64,000 nt of DNA from Spirosoma fluviale (GCF_900230225.1 NZ_OCNH01000002.1:1336793-1400792); one strand, 5' to 3'. Shown: positions 51,594-61,777, counted from the stretch's first letter. The notes: generated from the letters alone by a model not told the origin. Numbers and translations: made by a program.

Positions 51594-53540
51594 AGACAGC
51601 ATCTTCACGGCCTCATACGCATTGAGCAGTCCACCCGAACGGCTTAAGTTTTTGAAGGGAACGATCTGCTCCGTTCGGCCGGGTTTGCGAACCTGAATGT
51701 CGGGTTTATAACTGCTCTTCATCAGGATTTCTTTAACCTGAACGGCCGTCAGTTTAGGAAAGTAAGAGCGGATTAGTGCCGCTACGCCCGCCGTCATGGG
51801 TGCCGACATGCTGGTTCCCGAAAAACTGGCGTATTGATCATTGGGCAGCGTTGACAGAATCTCGGTGCCGGGAGCGAAGAGGTCAACGGTCTGAACCCCA
51901 TAGTTGGACGACCGGCTCGGAAGCCCGTTGCTCAACCGCCAGGTACTGTTGCCAACGACCAGAACGTTCTTCGCCACGTTCCCATTCTCATACCGGGCCG
52001 ATGGATAGGCCGGGAGGGAGTCGTAGTTTTCGCCGTTATTTCCGGCCGCATGCACGATCAGCACATCCCGTTCTTCGGCGAAGCGGATGGCCGCATCGAC
52101 CTGCTCCTTAAACGGCGACAGTCGCTTGCCAAAACTCATGTTGATGACCTTTGCTCCATTCTCAACCGCGTACCGAATCCCGTTGGCCACATCTTTATCG
52201 CGCTCGTCGCCATTCGCGGGTACGACTGAAACGGGCATGATCCAGACGTTATCGGCCACGCCGTCAATGCCCTTGCCGTTACCGCGTCTGGCCGCAATGA
52301 TGCCCGCCACATGGCTCCCGTGAACGGCCAATTGCTGCGATTTTCCGATGATCATGCGCGGACTTCCGTAATACCGCTCGGTCGGGTTAGCGGGATTATC
52401 GCCAATGGCCGCTCTGGGGTTATAGTCGGGGTTGAACGCAATGAGGGCTTCACTGCCCATAATCTGCTGGAAGCGCGACCAGTTCTTCCGAACCAGTGTC
52501 AGGTACGTGTCAAACGAGCCATATTGGGACGAATACGCTTCCGCTAAAATGGATTTTATGGAAAGCGCGACCGAATCTGCACCCGTATCGACCTGCCGGA
52601 TGCTGGCGGGGGTAAGTTTTGAGTCGGGTAGTTTTTTGCTGATTTGATTGGCTACTTGCCAGAATCGGGCGGTGTCGGCAAAGGCTAAACGCTTGAGTTG
52701 GGTAGCCTGATAGCGTTTCAGGAATTGTTTTTTGGCTGTTTGGTAGGTCTCGAACTGTCGTTTCTCGGTTAGGTTCAGTTTGGCCGGGTCCGCTTTATCG
52801 TATTTCGCCTTTAGCAGCACATACGTCTGGGTAATTTCGGGCTGGTCGTATTCGGAGGTTGTACCATCTTTCGCCCCCATAAAATTCCAGCCGTTTACGT
52901 CATCGGCATACCCATTTTTGTCGTCGTCGGTCCCGTTGTCCGGAATTTCTTTCGGATTTTTCCAGATCACATCCCGCAGATCTTCATGGGTTATGTCAAC
53001 GCCCGAATCCAGCACACCCACGATTACCGGTACAGATGGTCGGCCTTTCAGCAGTTCATACGCCTGTTCAAGGCTGATCCCGGCAACTGAATCCCGGATG
53101 GGGTCCAGGTAAGGCCAGTTGCGGGGTGGCTGAACCAGGTTAAGACGTACCCGCGTAAAAACGGCTTTCGACTCAAAGGCATTCTGCCGTTCGAGACAGT
53201 CGTCGCTGATCGGCAGGAGTTTCAGGCCCTCGCCATTATTCACGTACGTAAGTCGGTAAAAACCCGTCACGCTCGTTCCGCAGGGGCTTTGCCCCGAAAC
53301 TTTCTGCAAGGCCAGCGTGTCGCCCTTTTGCTGGTACAGCATAGTTTCCAGCGGGGTCGTTTCGTTCTTCGGAACAATCGAAAGAGTATCGGTACCAAAG
53401 GTCAATACGACCTGAACACCATCGGGGGCCAATACCACACCAGTCCATCGGGTGTTTCGAATGGGTAACTGCGCCTGCGCATTTGTTAAAATGCCTGTCA
53501 GAAGTAAGCTAAACAGCAGGCGGGAAAGGGTAGGGGTCAT
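51576..53540 (-). CDS. Secreted S8 (subtilisin-like) serine protease with a large insertion
   Basis: 654 residues, ATG 53540, signal peptide ending NAQAQ near residue 24. An N-terminal domain of about 110 residues precedes the catalytic domain. The triad is Asp178 (GVLDSGVDITHED), His407 (HGSHVAGI) and Ser577 (GTSMSAP), with oxyanion Asn501 (AAGNNG). The distance from Asp to His is about 230 residues, much more than the usual 40 or so, because of a Lys/Gln-rich, probably helical insertion at about 235-375. No recognisable type IX C-terminal domain follows the catalytic core. Substrate unknown. Confidence 0.92.
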   Translation of the reverse strand: MTPTLSRLLFSLLLTGILTNAQAQLPIRNTRWTGVVLAPDGVQVVLTFGTDTLSIVPKNETTPLETMLYQQKGDTLALQKVSGQSPCGTSVTGFYRLTYVNNGEGLKLLPISDDCLERQNAFESKAVFTRVRLNLVQPPRNWPYLDPIRDSVAGISLEQAYELLKGRPSVPVIVGVLDSGVDITHEDLRDVIWKNPKEIPDNGTDDDKNGYADDVNGWNFMGAKDGTTSEYDQPEITQTYVLLKAKYDKADPAKLNLTEKRQFETYQTAKKQFLKRYQATQLKRLAFADTARFWQVANQISKKLPDSKLTPASIRQVDTGADSVALSIKSILAEAYSSQYGSFDTYLTLVRKNWSRFQQIMGSEALIAFNPDYNPRAAIGDNPANPTERYYGSPRMIIGKSQQLAVHGSHVAGIIAARRGNGKGIDGVADNVWIMPVSVVPANGDERDKDVANGIRYAVENGAKVINMSFGKRLSPFKEQVDAAIRFAEERDVLIVHAAGNNGENYDSLPAYPSARYENGNVAKNVLVVGNSTWRLSNGLPSRSSNYGVQTVDLFAPGTEILSTLPNDQYASFSGTSMSAPMTAGVAALIRSYFPKLTAVQVKEILMKSSYKPDIQVRKPGRTEQIVPFKNLSRSGGLLNAYEAVKMLSEPGFK

Positions 53541-53644
53541 GATTGGTTTTATTGACTTTGGTTTAGAAGTAACGCTTTATGCTCTACAGGAACGGTATCA
53601 TTGCTCTGCCCGAAGAAAGATACTCTGGATATATTTAAAACGAA

Positions 53645-53672
53645 AAGGCCCTCCAATTCATTGGAAGGCCTT
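53645..53672 (-). terminator. Terminator of the first SusCD operon
   Basis: A 13-bp stem with one G-U pair and a 2-nt loop is followed in the minus direction by TTTTCGTTTT, 24 nt past the last gene of the operon. Confidence 0.88.
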
Positions 53673-53696
53673 CTGCATGAAACGTCAACAAACGCC

Positions 53697-54212
53697 TTAC
53701 GCTACGATGCGTACCCGAACTGGTGCGGGCACAAGCTGCGTACCGTCGTCCAGCGTTACCAGAAACAGAAACTGAATCTCGGTGTAGTTTGGTAATGCAA
53801 CCGGCGTTGTCGCTACCGCAGGGTACTTCGTTTTAAAAGCGGCCAGCGTTGTGGTGAATACCGCTGTAGTACCGCTACCGGCAATAGGTGCCGTGTTGAA
53901 TGCAGTCGTTGCCGTAGCGGCATTCAGCGTAGCCACGTTGATACCCGTAGCCCCACCAACAACTTTGGTGATCTCCCTGATGGTACGGCCGCTCGAAGCA
54001 GGAATGGACAGCGTAAACTGAATAGGAGCACCCGCTGCCAGAGAGGTGATAATAAACGGGTTGAATCCGTAAGTCGTTGTTCCGGGGAATGTTACGGGTA
54101 CCGCCGGACGGTTATCCCGAACCAGATCGCTGTAGATCAGGTCGTCTTTGCAGGAGAAGCTGCCCCCCGCCAGCAAGGCAAGCAACAGTATATTTATGAA
54201 TGTATTTTTCAT
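53697..54212 (-). CDS. Small lipoprotein of a SusCD operon (copy 1)
   Basis: 171 residues from ATG 54212; a GTG directly before would add one. Lipobox GSFSC and then CKDDLIYSD. The rest is predicted beta strands with no recognised family. It is homologous to the protein at 59762-60274, with corresponding strands (ITKVVGGATGINVATLNAAT and EITQVGASTINASLNQNT; IQFLFLVTLDDGTQLVPAPV and MQFFFLVTLDDNTTVVPIEY). It is 28 bp after susD. A surface-exposed third component of the uptake system is likely, by position. Confidence 0.82.
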   Translation of the reverse strand: MKNTFINILLLALLAGGSFSCKDDLIYSDLVRDNRPAVPVTFPGTTTYGFNPFIITSLAAGAPIQFTLSIPASSGRTIREITKVVGGATGINVATLNAATATTAFNTAPIAGSGTTAVFTTTLAAFKTKYPAVATTPVALPNYTEIQFLFLVTLDDGTQLVPAPVRVRIVA

Positions 54213-54240
54213 CACTATGCGTGTTTAAAGTCGTGAATGA

Positions 54241-55704
54241 TTAGTCGATATCCCACCAAACAGGAATGTTCGATTGGGGAGACGGGTTAGGGAAGCCCGG
54301 GTTTCGCTGAACCTCGTTGCTGATGTACACCGCCCGAACTGGCAGGGTACCGTTGATACCAGCCGCATTCTGCGAAAGCTGCAGCGTTGGGTATCCCGTC
54401 CGGCGATAGTCATTCCATAACTCTAAACCATTACCCGTGAAGGCAATGTACTTCTGGGTGATGATCTGCGCAATTTTTTGCTCTGTCGTTCCCGTCAGCG
54501 TGGCCACCGTTGGGTTAGCAGTCAGGTAAGCCGTAATCTGAGCCGGTGTTAGCCCAGCCAGGGTCATCGAAGCGGTAATGCCTTCGGTGTACAGCGCCTG
54601 CGGATCGCCGGGGGTGCCCAGGCGAAGCGCGGCTTCGGCCAGAATGAACGCCCGTTGGAAGTTAGTAACCATTCGAACCGGACCTTCTCCCGAATTTCCC
54701 GTAACGTATCTGTTATACCGCGACCAGTTTGCGGTTGGCGTTGGCAGAGTACCCCGGAAACCATTATCGATCGTTACGTAGTTGGGGCCTGGTTTGGTAA
54801 AGAAAATAGGCAGACGCGGATCGTTCAGGCTGGTGAGCAGATTCAGGTAGCGCGTGCTCAGGATCAAATCGTTCTGGAATGAACTCACAAACATATAGGT
54901 GTAGCGAGGGTCCTGACTACCTACGCTGGAGCCAAAGTTGAAGTTCATGTCGTTGGCGTTGCTCGTAATGTAATTAGCACCCGCCAGCACTTCATTGATT
55001 ACGCTGGCTGCCAGAGCGGGCTCCTTACGGCTAATCGTCATCGCAAACTTCAACAGCAGCGTGTTGCCAGCCTGCTTCCATTTGGTCAGATTACCAGCAT
55101 AGATAATATCATCACCGGCGGGCTTGAGGGTCGACGTGGCATCGAGGTCCTTAATACCTTCCCGCACCAGGTCGAACAGGCTTTGAATACCCAGCGTTGC
55201 GTTGCCTTTGTAGATATCCTCCTGTTTGTCAAGACGTGGCGTGGTGTTTGCTTCACCCAGTAGCGCCTGAGAATACGGAACATCGCCCCATACGTCAGTA
55301 GCAATACTGAAAGTATATGCCTTCATGATTTTAGCAATCCCCGAGTAGACCTTCGAGTTCGTCGCATCGCCCAGTTCGATCAGCTTCTGGTAGTTGATCA
55401 GTGGTCCGTTGTATAGTTCACCATTCCACTGGTTGCCAAAGTCGGCACCATTTGTCTGGTAAATATCGTACGTAGCCGGACTATTGGCCGCCCCCGCCAA
55501 TTGCTGGACCAGCACCGACGAGAAACGGTTCAGCTCATTGGCATTAAGAAACGCACTACCACCCTCGGCCCCGGCCAGCAACACGGCGGGCGTAACCGTC
55601 GTAGGGTTGTTGGGGCTTACGTTGACATCTAAATAACTGCTGCAAGCTCCCATTCCCAGAAAGAAGGGGACGAGCAAATAGCTTTTTGGAATTATAAATT
55701 TCAT
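54241..55704 (-). CDS. SusD/RagB-family outer-membrane lipoprotein (copy 1)
   Basis: 487 residues, ATG 55704. Lipobox with Cys20 (FFLGMGACSSYLDVN), then the SusD-type YLDVNVSPNNPTTVTP motif and helical TPR-like regions (AKIMKAYTFSIATDVWGDVPYSQAL). The C-terminal region has LWNDYRRTGYP, typical of this group. It forms a lid over the SusC transporter and binds the ligand. The start is 24 bp past susC. Substrate class (sugar, peptide) cannot be assigned; no glycoside hydrolase is adjacent. Confidence 0.92.
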   Translation of the reverse strand: MKFIIPKSYLLVPFFLGMGACSSYLDVNVSPNNPTTVTPAVLLAGAEGGSAFLNANELNRFSSVLVQQLAGAANSPATYDIYQTNGADFGNQWNGELYNGPLINYQKLIELGDATNSKVYSGIAKIMKAYTFSIATDVWGDVPYSQALLGEANTTPRLDKQEDIYKGNATLGIQSLFDLVREGIKDLDATSTLKPAGDDIIYAGNLTKWKQAGNTLLLKFAMTISRKEPALAASVINEVLAGANYITSNANDMNFNFGSSVGSQDPRYTYMFVSSFQNDLILSTRYLNLLTSLNDPRLPIFFTKPGPNYVTIDNGFRGTLPTPTANWSRYNRYVTGNSGEGPVRMVTNFQRAFILAEAALRLGTPGDPQALYTEGITASMTLAGLTPAQITAYLTANPTVATLTGTTEQKIAQIITQKYIAFTGNGLELWNDYRRTGYPTLQLSQNAAGINGTLPVRAVYISNEVQRNPGFPNPSPQSNIPVWWDID

Positions 55705-55728
55705 GAGTAATTCGAATGAATAGAGTGA

Positions 55729-58700
55729 TTAGAACGTGAGCCGAATGTTACCGCCGAAGTTCCGGGTGTTGGGCGGCCCGTTCAGGTCGAGGCCCTGAAT
55801 ATTACCCGCTCCCTGCGTGTTGACCTCCGGGTCGGCCGGGAAGTTGGGCGCGTAGAAAAACAGGTTACGACCGCTCACACCCACCGAAATGGTACCGAAC
55901 GGCGTTTTGCCCAGCAACGTTTTAGGCAGGGTGTAGTTCAGTGCCACCTCACGCAGGCGATAGACCGTTGCGTCGTAAACGGCGGCTTCCGATGCCAGAC
56001 CACCCAACGCGCTCCAGTAGGTTTGTGCCGGTAGCTGGATGTTGTTCGGGCGGAAGGTGCCATCGGTATTCTGAATCACGCCCGGCAAAATGCGCGGCTG
56101 ATCGCGATCAATACCCGTTACGTACATCGAACCATTCTGGCGGGCATCAACGGCGTTGAACGAGAAAATCTGACCACCCTGACGGGTATCTACCAGTACA
56201 GACAGGGCTACGCCTTTGTACGAGAAGGTATTGGTCAGACCCGCGATGTAATTAGGCTGCGGATTCGAAATAACCGCGTTGGCTAAGCCCGGCGCAAACT
56301 GCCCCGTTGAGCCATTCACCAGATACTGACCGGCAAACTGACCGGTTGCGTCATAGTATAAGCCATTCGGGTCGGTATTCTGAACCCGGGAGTTAGCTGT
56401 GCTGACAATCACACCATACGGATAGCCTTCATAAATAGATGGGGCAATACCGATGAAGGAGTTACCTGATATGTTGGACGACTTAACATTGGGGGCAATG
56501 GAAACAACCTTGTTCCGAATCAGGGTGTAGTTCAGCGTGGCATCCCATTTAAAGCCGCCAATTCGTACGGGGGTTGCATTTAAAATCAATTCAACCCCCC
56601 GGTTCTGCAACTCACCAACGTTGGTTGTCCGGGTATCGAAGCCCGATGAGTTCGAAACGGCTACGTTGAAAATCTGCTGGGTACTCTTTGAGTCGAAGTA
56701 CGTAGCGTCAATGCTCAGGCGGTTCTTGAAGAAGCCAAGGTTGATGCCAAATTCGTACGATGTCACAAACTCAGGCTTGAGGTTGTTACTCCCAATCCGG
56801 GTATCAATGCTGAAGCCGGGCGTGTTGTTCGGTGCCAATGGGTAAACGATATTGGCAACGTTGTTACCGTAGCTGCTCTTATTATAAACGGTACTCAACT
56901 GATACGGGTCTGCATCGCGGCCAACTTTTGCAATGCTGGCCCGCACTTTCGCATAGGAAAGCACGTCGGAGTTGATCTTGAAGGCGTCCGTTGGGACAAA
57001 ACTAACCGACGCACCCGGATAGAAATAGGTGTTGTTCGCTTTCGGCAGGGTAGACGACTGGTCGGCACGTCCGGATAATTCCAGGAAGAGGTAGTTGTTG
57101 TAATTCAACGACAACTGTCCATAATAACCCACCAGACGACGCAGGGTCGAGCTTTCGAATGTACCCGTGAAAACCGTACCGCTGTTGATGTTATAAAAAC
57201 CGGGCAGCGTCAGGGAGGTAGCATCGGCCGCCGACTCCTGGGTTTTCCGCTGGTTGAGGTTATTACCTAACAGCAGGTTCGCGTTCAGCCCTTCCATAAA
57301 CAGGTTATCCTTGCGGGCCGTGATCAGCAGATCACCATTCAACTCATTCCGGAAAAAGTTATCCTGCTGAACCTGTCCTGACGGAGCCCGCCCCGAACCA
57401 ATTGGCAGAATCAACTTACGCCGGTCGGTATAGGTGTCGCCCGTTACCCGGTAAGCAACGTTTAGCCAGCTGGCTACGTCATAGCTTAGCTGGAAGTTAC
57501 CGAAGAAGCGGTCAACCTGGCTATCAAGACGTTCGTTGTTGACGCTCCACTGCGGGTTGTTTGTAGTGGGGGTGAAGTAGATACTTCTTCCGTCTACACC
57601 CTGGTATGGTTCGTTGGCAAGGTCATAACTTCGTGGAATACGGGTGATCTGCCCAAAAGCACTCGCTCCATTACCACCCGGCACCGCACGCGACACCGTT
57701 TGTACGTACGTACCCGTACCGCTTACCTTCAATCCGTTTTTTAGTTTCGACTCACCACCTAGCGAAACGTTTGTCCGGTTGAACTTCGTGTTCTGAACGA
57801 TACCACTCTGGAGGGTATTGCCAATTGAAATGATGTAGTTGCGCGTAGCATCACCCGAGGCAATGTTAACCGAGTTTTGCAGGATACTTCCCTGGCGGTA
57901 GAAGTCGCGAACGTTGTTCGGATACGCCTGATAAGGTACAACCTGGTTTTGGTTGTTGGTAACCGATGTAGGCCCCCCTACAAATGGCGGCCCCCAGGAG
58001 TTGTTCGACGTTGGTGTAAGCAGGTTGTTTGCTCCCTGGCCGTAGTCGTTCTGGAATTTCGGAATGCCGTATACATCCTGTACGTTGTACGACGAATTGA
58101 CGGTTACTTCCGTTTTGTTGTTCTGGTTACGGCCCGACTTCGTCGTGATGACAATGGCACCAGCCGACGCCCGCGAACCGTACAGAACGGCAGCTGCCGG
58201 TCCTTTTAGTACGTTAACTGACTCAATACTTTCCGGGTTGATGTCGGCCAGACGGTTGGAAGGCTGCGTACCGAACAGCGTGTTTTGTGTGAGGTTAACG
58301 TCGTTGCTGAAGATGATTCCATCCACCACGATCAGGGGCTGGTTGCTGCCATTGAACGACGTAATACCCCGAATGTTGATGTTTGTCGATGCTCCCGGCA
58401 CGCCACTGGAACCCGAAATGTTCACGCCCGCTACTTTACCCTGTAAGGCATTGAGCAGGTTAGGTTCTGAGCGTTGTGCCAGTATGTTGCCACCTATTTC
58501 CTGGGTAGCATAGCCCAATGATCGCTTGTCGCGCTCGATACCCTGAGCCGTTACAACGATTTCATCGAGACTTTGCGAGCCCGCTACCAGCGTAACGTTG
58601 ATCGTCGTTTTGTTGCCGACGGCAATCTCCTGACCAGTATAGCCAATGAAGCTGAACACGAGTCGCGCATTGACTGGTACGCTGATTCGGTAGTTTCCGT

Positions 58701-58872
58701 CGGCGTCGGTAATGGCGCCACGGGTCGTTCCTTTTACCTGTACGCTCACACCCGGTAGAGTGGAGCCGTCGTCTGATGAAGTGACGCGGCCACTCACGGC
58801 AATATCCTGAGCCAGTACTGGCAAACAGAATAGCAGAGAAAGCAGCCAGCTTCCCAATAAAATTTTCTGCAT
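55729..58872 (-). CDS. SusC/RagA-family TonB-linked outer-membrane transporter (copy 1)
   Basis: 1047 residues, ATG 58872. Signal peptide to about 21 (PVLAQD). Residues 22-105 are a carboxypeptidase-D-like domain (GRVTSSDDGSTLPGVSVQVK). The TonB-box region DEIVVTA follows, then the plug (GKVAGVNISGSSGVPGAST, GPAAAVLYGSRASAGAI) and a 22-strand barrel ending NFGGNIRLTF. It imports a TonB-dependent ligand delivered by SusD. It is first in a three-gene operon with susD and the small lipoprotein. Confidence 0.95.
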   Translation of the reverse strand: MQKILLGSWLLSLLFCLPVLAQDIAVSGRVTSSDDGSTLPGVSVQVKGTTRGAITDADGNYRISVPVNARLVFSFIGYTGQEIAVGNKTTINVTLVAGSQSLDEIVVTAQGIERDKRSLGYATQEIGGNILAQRSEPNLLNALQGKVAGVNISGSSGVPGASTNINIRGITSFNGSNQPLIVVDGIIFSNDVNLTQNTLFGTQPSNRLADINPESIESVNVLKGPAAAVLYGSRASAGAIVITTKSGRNQNNKTEVTVNSSYNVQDVYGIPKFQNDYGQGANNLLTPTSNNSWGPPFVGGPTSVTNNQNQVVPYQAYPNNVRDFYRQGSILQNSVNIASGDATRNYIISIGNTLQSGIVQNTKFNRTNVSLGGESKLKNGLKVSGTGTYVQTVSRAVPGGNGASAFGQITRIPRSYDLANEPYQGVDGRSIYFTPTTNNPQWSVNNERLDSQVDRFFGNFQLSYDVASWLNVAYRVTGDTYTDRRKLILPIGSGRAPSGQVQQDNFFRNELNGDLLITARKDNLFMEGLNANLLLGNNLNQRKTQESAADATSLTLPGFYNINSGTVFTGTFESSTLRRLVGYYGQLSLNYNNYLFLELSGRADQSSTLPKANNTYFYPGASVSFVPTDAFKINSDVLSYAKVRASIAKVGRDADPYQLSTVYNKSSYGNNVANIVYPLAPNNTPGFSIDTRIGSNNLKPEFVTSYEFGINLGFFKNRLSIDATYFDSKSTQQIFNVAVSNSSGFDTRTTNVGELQNRGVELILNATPVRIGGFKWDATLNYTLIRNKVVSIAPNVKSSNISGNSFIGIAPSIYEGYPYGVIVSTANSRVQNTDPNGLYYDATGQFAGQYLVNGSTGQFAPGLANAVISNPQPNYIAGLTNTFSYKGVALSVLVDTRQGGQIFSFNAVDARQNGSMYVTGIDRDQPRILPGVIQNTDGTFRPNNIQLPAQTYWSALGGLASEAAVYDATVYRLREVALNYTLPKTLLGKTPFGTISVGVSGRNLFFYAPNFPADPEVNTQGAGNIQGLDLNGPPNTRNFGGNIRLTF

Positions 58873-58920
58873 AAGAAAGAATAAGTTAAAACATACGGTC
58901 TAACCCCGAAAATGGGGATA

Positions 58921-58928
58921 CAAAGTTA
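58921..58928 (-). promoter_or_regulatory. -7 element of the first SusC operon
   Basis: In the gene direction TAACTTTG, an exact TAnnTTTG match, 48 bp before ATG 58872. The -33 element is weak. The gene-free stretch 58873-59761 is otherwise very AT-rich (especially 59100-59500) and has no plausible gene. Confidence 0.55.
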
Positions 58929-59530
58929 ATCTATAGAACCTGAAAACTTGATATTATAACGAAAGGTTTTTGTAATATTCTAATGACGTGAATAGTTTAT
59001 TTATTTGTAGGTTAAAAAAATGTGGCCAACTCACTCAACTGGTTAAATCTTACATTAAAGTGACTAAACTCTCCAAGTCAATTGAGGTTGGACGGAAATG
59101 AGATGAGATCAATTTCAGATCAGATACAAAAGACCGATTAATGCAGCGCTTTTCGTTAAAATATACATTTGTTTAGTGTATAAAAATCTGATATACAGTA
59201 TTTTGTGATCTTATAGATAAGTAATTTTTGCTTAATATTTACTTAGAGGTATTCCTTGTTTTATAGTAATTTATACTTAGTTTAATGAAAATACTTAGCA
59301 AATTTATTTCTTAAAATTAGATAATCACCAATGCTAATATAGCCTAATATTATTGCCTTGAAATGAATAAAAAGGATAGTTTATCCTGTATTATTTTGTA
59401 GACTAGTAATCATTTTATTAAGTTTTATAATTGTATAATTTCAGGAAGTACTTAGTTTGGGCGTAGGTTATAAGTAGTAGTAGCGATCAGGACTTTATTA
59501 TAAAAATTGCATACGCCAGATTTCGACTAA

Positions 59531-59642
59531 ACAGGGAACACGGGTGATACAGAGTGAACGGATTTTGGCAGATAAAGCTTGGCTCCTCCCGGCCGCTGTT
59601 ACCCTAAAAATCCGTTCAATCTGTATCATCCGTGTTCCCTGT
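59531..59642. repeat. Long imperfect inverted repeat in the AT-rich spacer
   Basis: 59531-59566 pairs with 59606-59642 over about 36 bp with few mismatches, enclosing a 39-nt GC-richer loop. Motifs like GGAACACGG and ATCCGTGTTCC are typical of extragenic palindromes in this phylum (general impression, not checked). A T-run follows the right arm. Confidence 0.7.
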
Positions 59643-59710
59643 CTTTTTATAAGAAAGCCCTGTATGGTCAATACAGTGTCGTAGCTAGCAGTCAACTGGC
59701 TTTGTAGCAA

Positions 59711-59743
59711 AAGAAGCACCGGCCATTATAGCCGGTGCTTCTT
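59711..59743 (-). terminator. Terminator of the second SusCD operon
   Basis: A perfect 13-bp stem (59711-59723 with 59731-59743), 7-nt loop and a short T-run in the minus direction, 19 nt past the stop at 59762. Confidence 0.9.
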
Positions 59744-59761
59744 CAAAAAGATAATCTAGTA

Positions 59762-60274
59762 TCAGGCACGAATCCGGACCCGGTACTCTATCGGCACTAC
59801 CGTCGTGTTATCGTCCAGCGTAACGAGGAAGAAGAACTGCATATCGGTAAAGGTTACAACGCCCCCTGTAGTCGTACTGGGCATAGCCGCCAGTTTTCGA
59901 AATGCCAGATAGTTCGCAATTGTTGTTGTGAACGTAGCCGTTTTACCGCTTACTGAAATCTTCGATGCCAGTGTATTTGCAGCCGTTTTAAACGTATTCT
60001 GGTTTAAGCTGGCGTTGATGGTCGAAGCACCTACCTGGGTTATTTCCTTAAACGACCTCGGACTGGCATCGGGGAGGGTCATTGTAATGCTAATGTTGCC
60101 CCCGCCCGCGATAGACGTTTCCCCAATCGGGATACGCTCGAAATACTTGAAATTGGTAAATGTGATCGCGTTGTCAGTGGCCTGGGCATCGCGGATCGAA
60201 ACGATATCATCCTTCGTACAGGCGGCTGCAACGAACAACAAAAGAAAACTGGCTATATAACTTAGTTTTTTCAT
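59762..60274 (-). CDS. Small lipoprotein of a SusCD operon (copy 2)
   Basis: 170 residues, ATG 60274. Lipobox VAAAC followed by TKDDIVSIRD. It is a clear paralogue of the 171-residue protein at 53697 (same length, same FLVTLDD...VP strand near the end, same C-terminal RVRI). It is 20 bp after susD. Function unknown; by position a surface partner of the transporter. Confidence 0.82.
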   Translation of the reverse strand: MKKLSYIASFLLLFVAAACTKDDIVSIRDAQATDNAITFTNFKYFERIPIGETSIAGGGNISITMTLPDASPRSFKEITQVGASTINASLNQNTFKTAANTLASKISVSGKTATFTTTIANYLAFRKLAAMPSTTTGGVVTFTDMQFFFLVTLDDNTTVVPIEYRVRIRA

Positions 60275-60294
60275 GGTCTTTGTCGTAAAATGAG

Positions 60295-61764
60295 TTAATC
60301 AATATCCCACCATAACCGCTCATCCATCCGTGGGCCAGGATTTGGCACATTGGGATTACGTTGCTGTTCGTTCGAGGTGTACGGCAGACGCACCGGAATA
60401 ACGGCCGGATTGTCGCCCTGCGCGTTCAGTGGCAAGGCTAGTTTTGGGAAGCCCGTCCGGCGGATGTCGTTCCAGGATTCAATGCCCATGCCGATGTTGG
60501 CAATCCACTTCTGGGTCAGAATCTGCCGCAGCCGATTCTGAGTATCGCCGGATAGCGTGACGATTTGCGGATTCTTGGTAAAGTAATCGTTCACATCGGT
60601 TAGTGCTACGCCAGCTTTCAGCATAGAGGCTCTGATCCCTTCCTGATACAAGGCCTGGGCATCGCCCGCTACACCCAGCGAAACAACCGCTTCGGCGAGT
60701 AAAAACGCCCGGTTAAAGTTGGTAATGATACGCGTTGGGGCTTCGCCACCGGTACCAATCAGGTAAACGCCGTAACGTGACCGGTTGGCTACAACGCTGG
60801 GCGCGGCTGTTGTTGCGCCGTTATTAAAGCCTACGTACCGGCTCGTATTGGCTGCCAGCGTAAAGAACCGGCTGATACGCGGGTCATTGTAGGCCGTTAG
60901 CGTATCCAGAAACCGCTGGCTAGCCATCAAATCGCCCGTCCGGTTCACATAGTTGAATGAAAAAAGGGCGTTCTGCTTGCCGTTATCCGTCCCGAAGCCT
61001 ACCTGAAAATCCAGCGCGTTGTCGTTGATCAGACCGGCGGGTGAGGCCAGGATTTCTGTAATGATCTGTTTAGCCTGAGCAGGTGCTTTACGGCTCATTT
61101 GTACGGCCAGACGCAGCATAAGGGTATTGCCAAGTCGCTTCCATCTCGACAGGTTACCCTGATAGGCCACATCGTCGGCACCGGGCAAAACCCCTGTGTT
61201 TGGTTTGTCCAAATCAGCCATACCTTCTTTAACGAGGTCGAACAGGCTTTGGATCTTCTTCTCCGAACTGCCGAGGTAAATGTCCTGCTGGGCATCTATC
61301 CGTGGCGTCAGGACGGATAGTCCCTGCAGCGCTTCTGAATAAGGTACATCACCCCACACATCGGTAGCGATGCTGAAACCGTACGCTTTCAGGATTTTAG
61401 CCATGCCGGCATAGGCCGGTGTGGTTTGCTGGGTTTGCTCAATGAGCCGCTGGGCGTTGGTGAGCATACCGGCATAAATTTCGCCGTTCCACTGGTTATC
61501 TGAGGCTCCGCGCAGGTTGAATACATCATAAGCGGCTACCTGATTGGCAACCCCGGCCATGTGCTGGGTGAGTACCTCATTGATGCGGTTCAGGTCGTTG
61601 GTAGAGGTGAAGGCCGCATCGTATTCAACCGTTGTCAGCAGTACCGAAGCGGGCACCACCGTTGGGTTGTTAGGCGTTGTATTGATATCGAAAAAGCTTT
61701 CGCGACAGCTTGCCATTACCGTTAGCAGCGACACAGCGATAAGCGCTTTATATGTTGTTTTCAT
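60295..61764 (-). CDS. SusD/RagB-family outer-membrane lipoprotein (copy 2)
   Basis: 489 residues, ATG 61764. Lipobox VMASC at residue 20, then FFDINTTPNNPTVVPASVLL, the same motif order as copy 1, including AKILKAYGFSIATDVWGDVP and SWNDIRRTGFP. The start lies 13 bp beyond the stop of the upstream susC. The ligand-facing middle region is more diverged from copy 1 than the helical core. Confidence 0.92.
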   Translation of the reverse strand: MKTTYKALIAVSLLTVMASCRESFFDINTTPNNPTVVPASVLLTTVEYDAAFTSTNDLNRINEVLTQHMAGVANQVAAYDVFNLRGASDNQWNGEIYAGMLTNAQRLIEQTQQTTPAYAGMAKILKAYGFSIATDVWGDVPYSEALQGLSVLTPRIDAQQDIYLGSSEKKIQSLFDLVKEGMADLDKPNTGVLPGADDVAYQGNLSRWKRLGNTLMLRLAVQMSRKAPAQAKQIITEILASPAGLINDNALDFQVGFGTDNGKQNALFSFNYVNRTGDLMASQRFLDTLTAYNDPRISRFFTLAANTSRYVGFNNGATTAAPSVVANRSRYGVYLIGTGGEAPTRIITNFNRAFLLAEAVVSLGVAGDAQALYQEGIRASMLKAGVALTDVNDYFTKNPQIVTLSGDTQNRLRQILTQKWIANIGMGIESWNDIRRTGFPKLALPLNAQGDNPAVIPVRLPYTSNEQQRNPNVPNPGPRMDERLWWDID

Positions 61765-61777
61765 GAAGTGACAATGA

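Noticed and set aside
59498..59719. 73-residue minus-strand reading frame in the spacer
   Set aside because: It lies across the long palindrome, has no family features and is explained by the inverted repeat.
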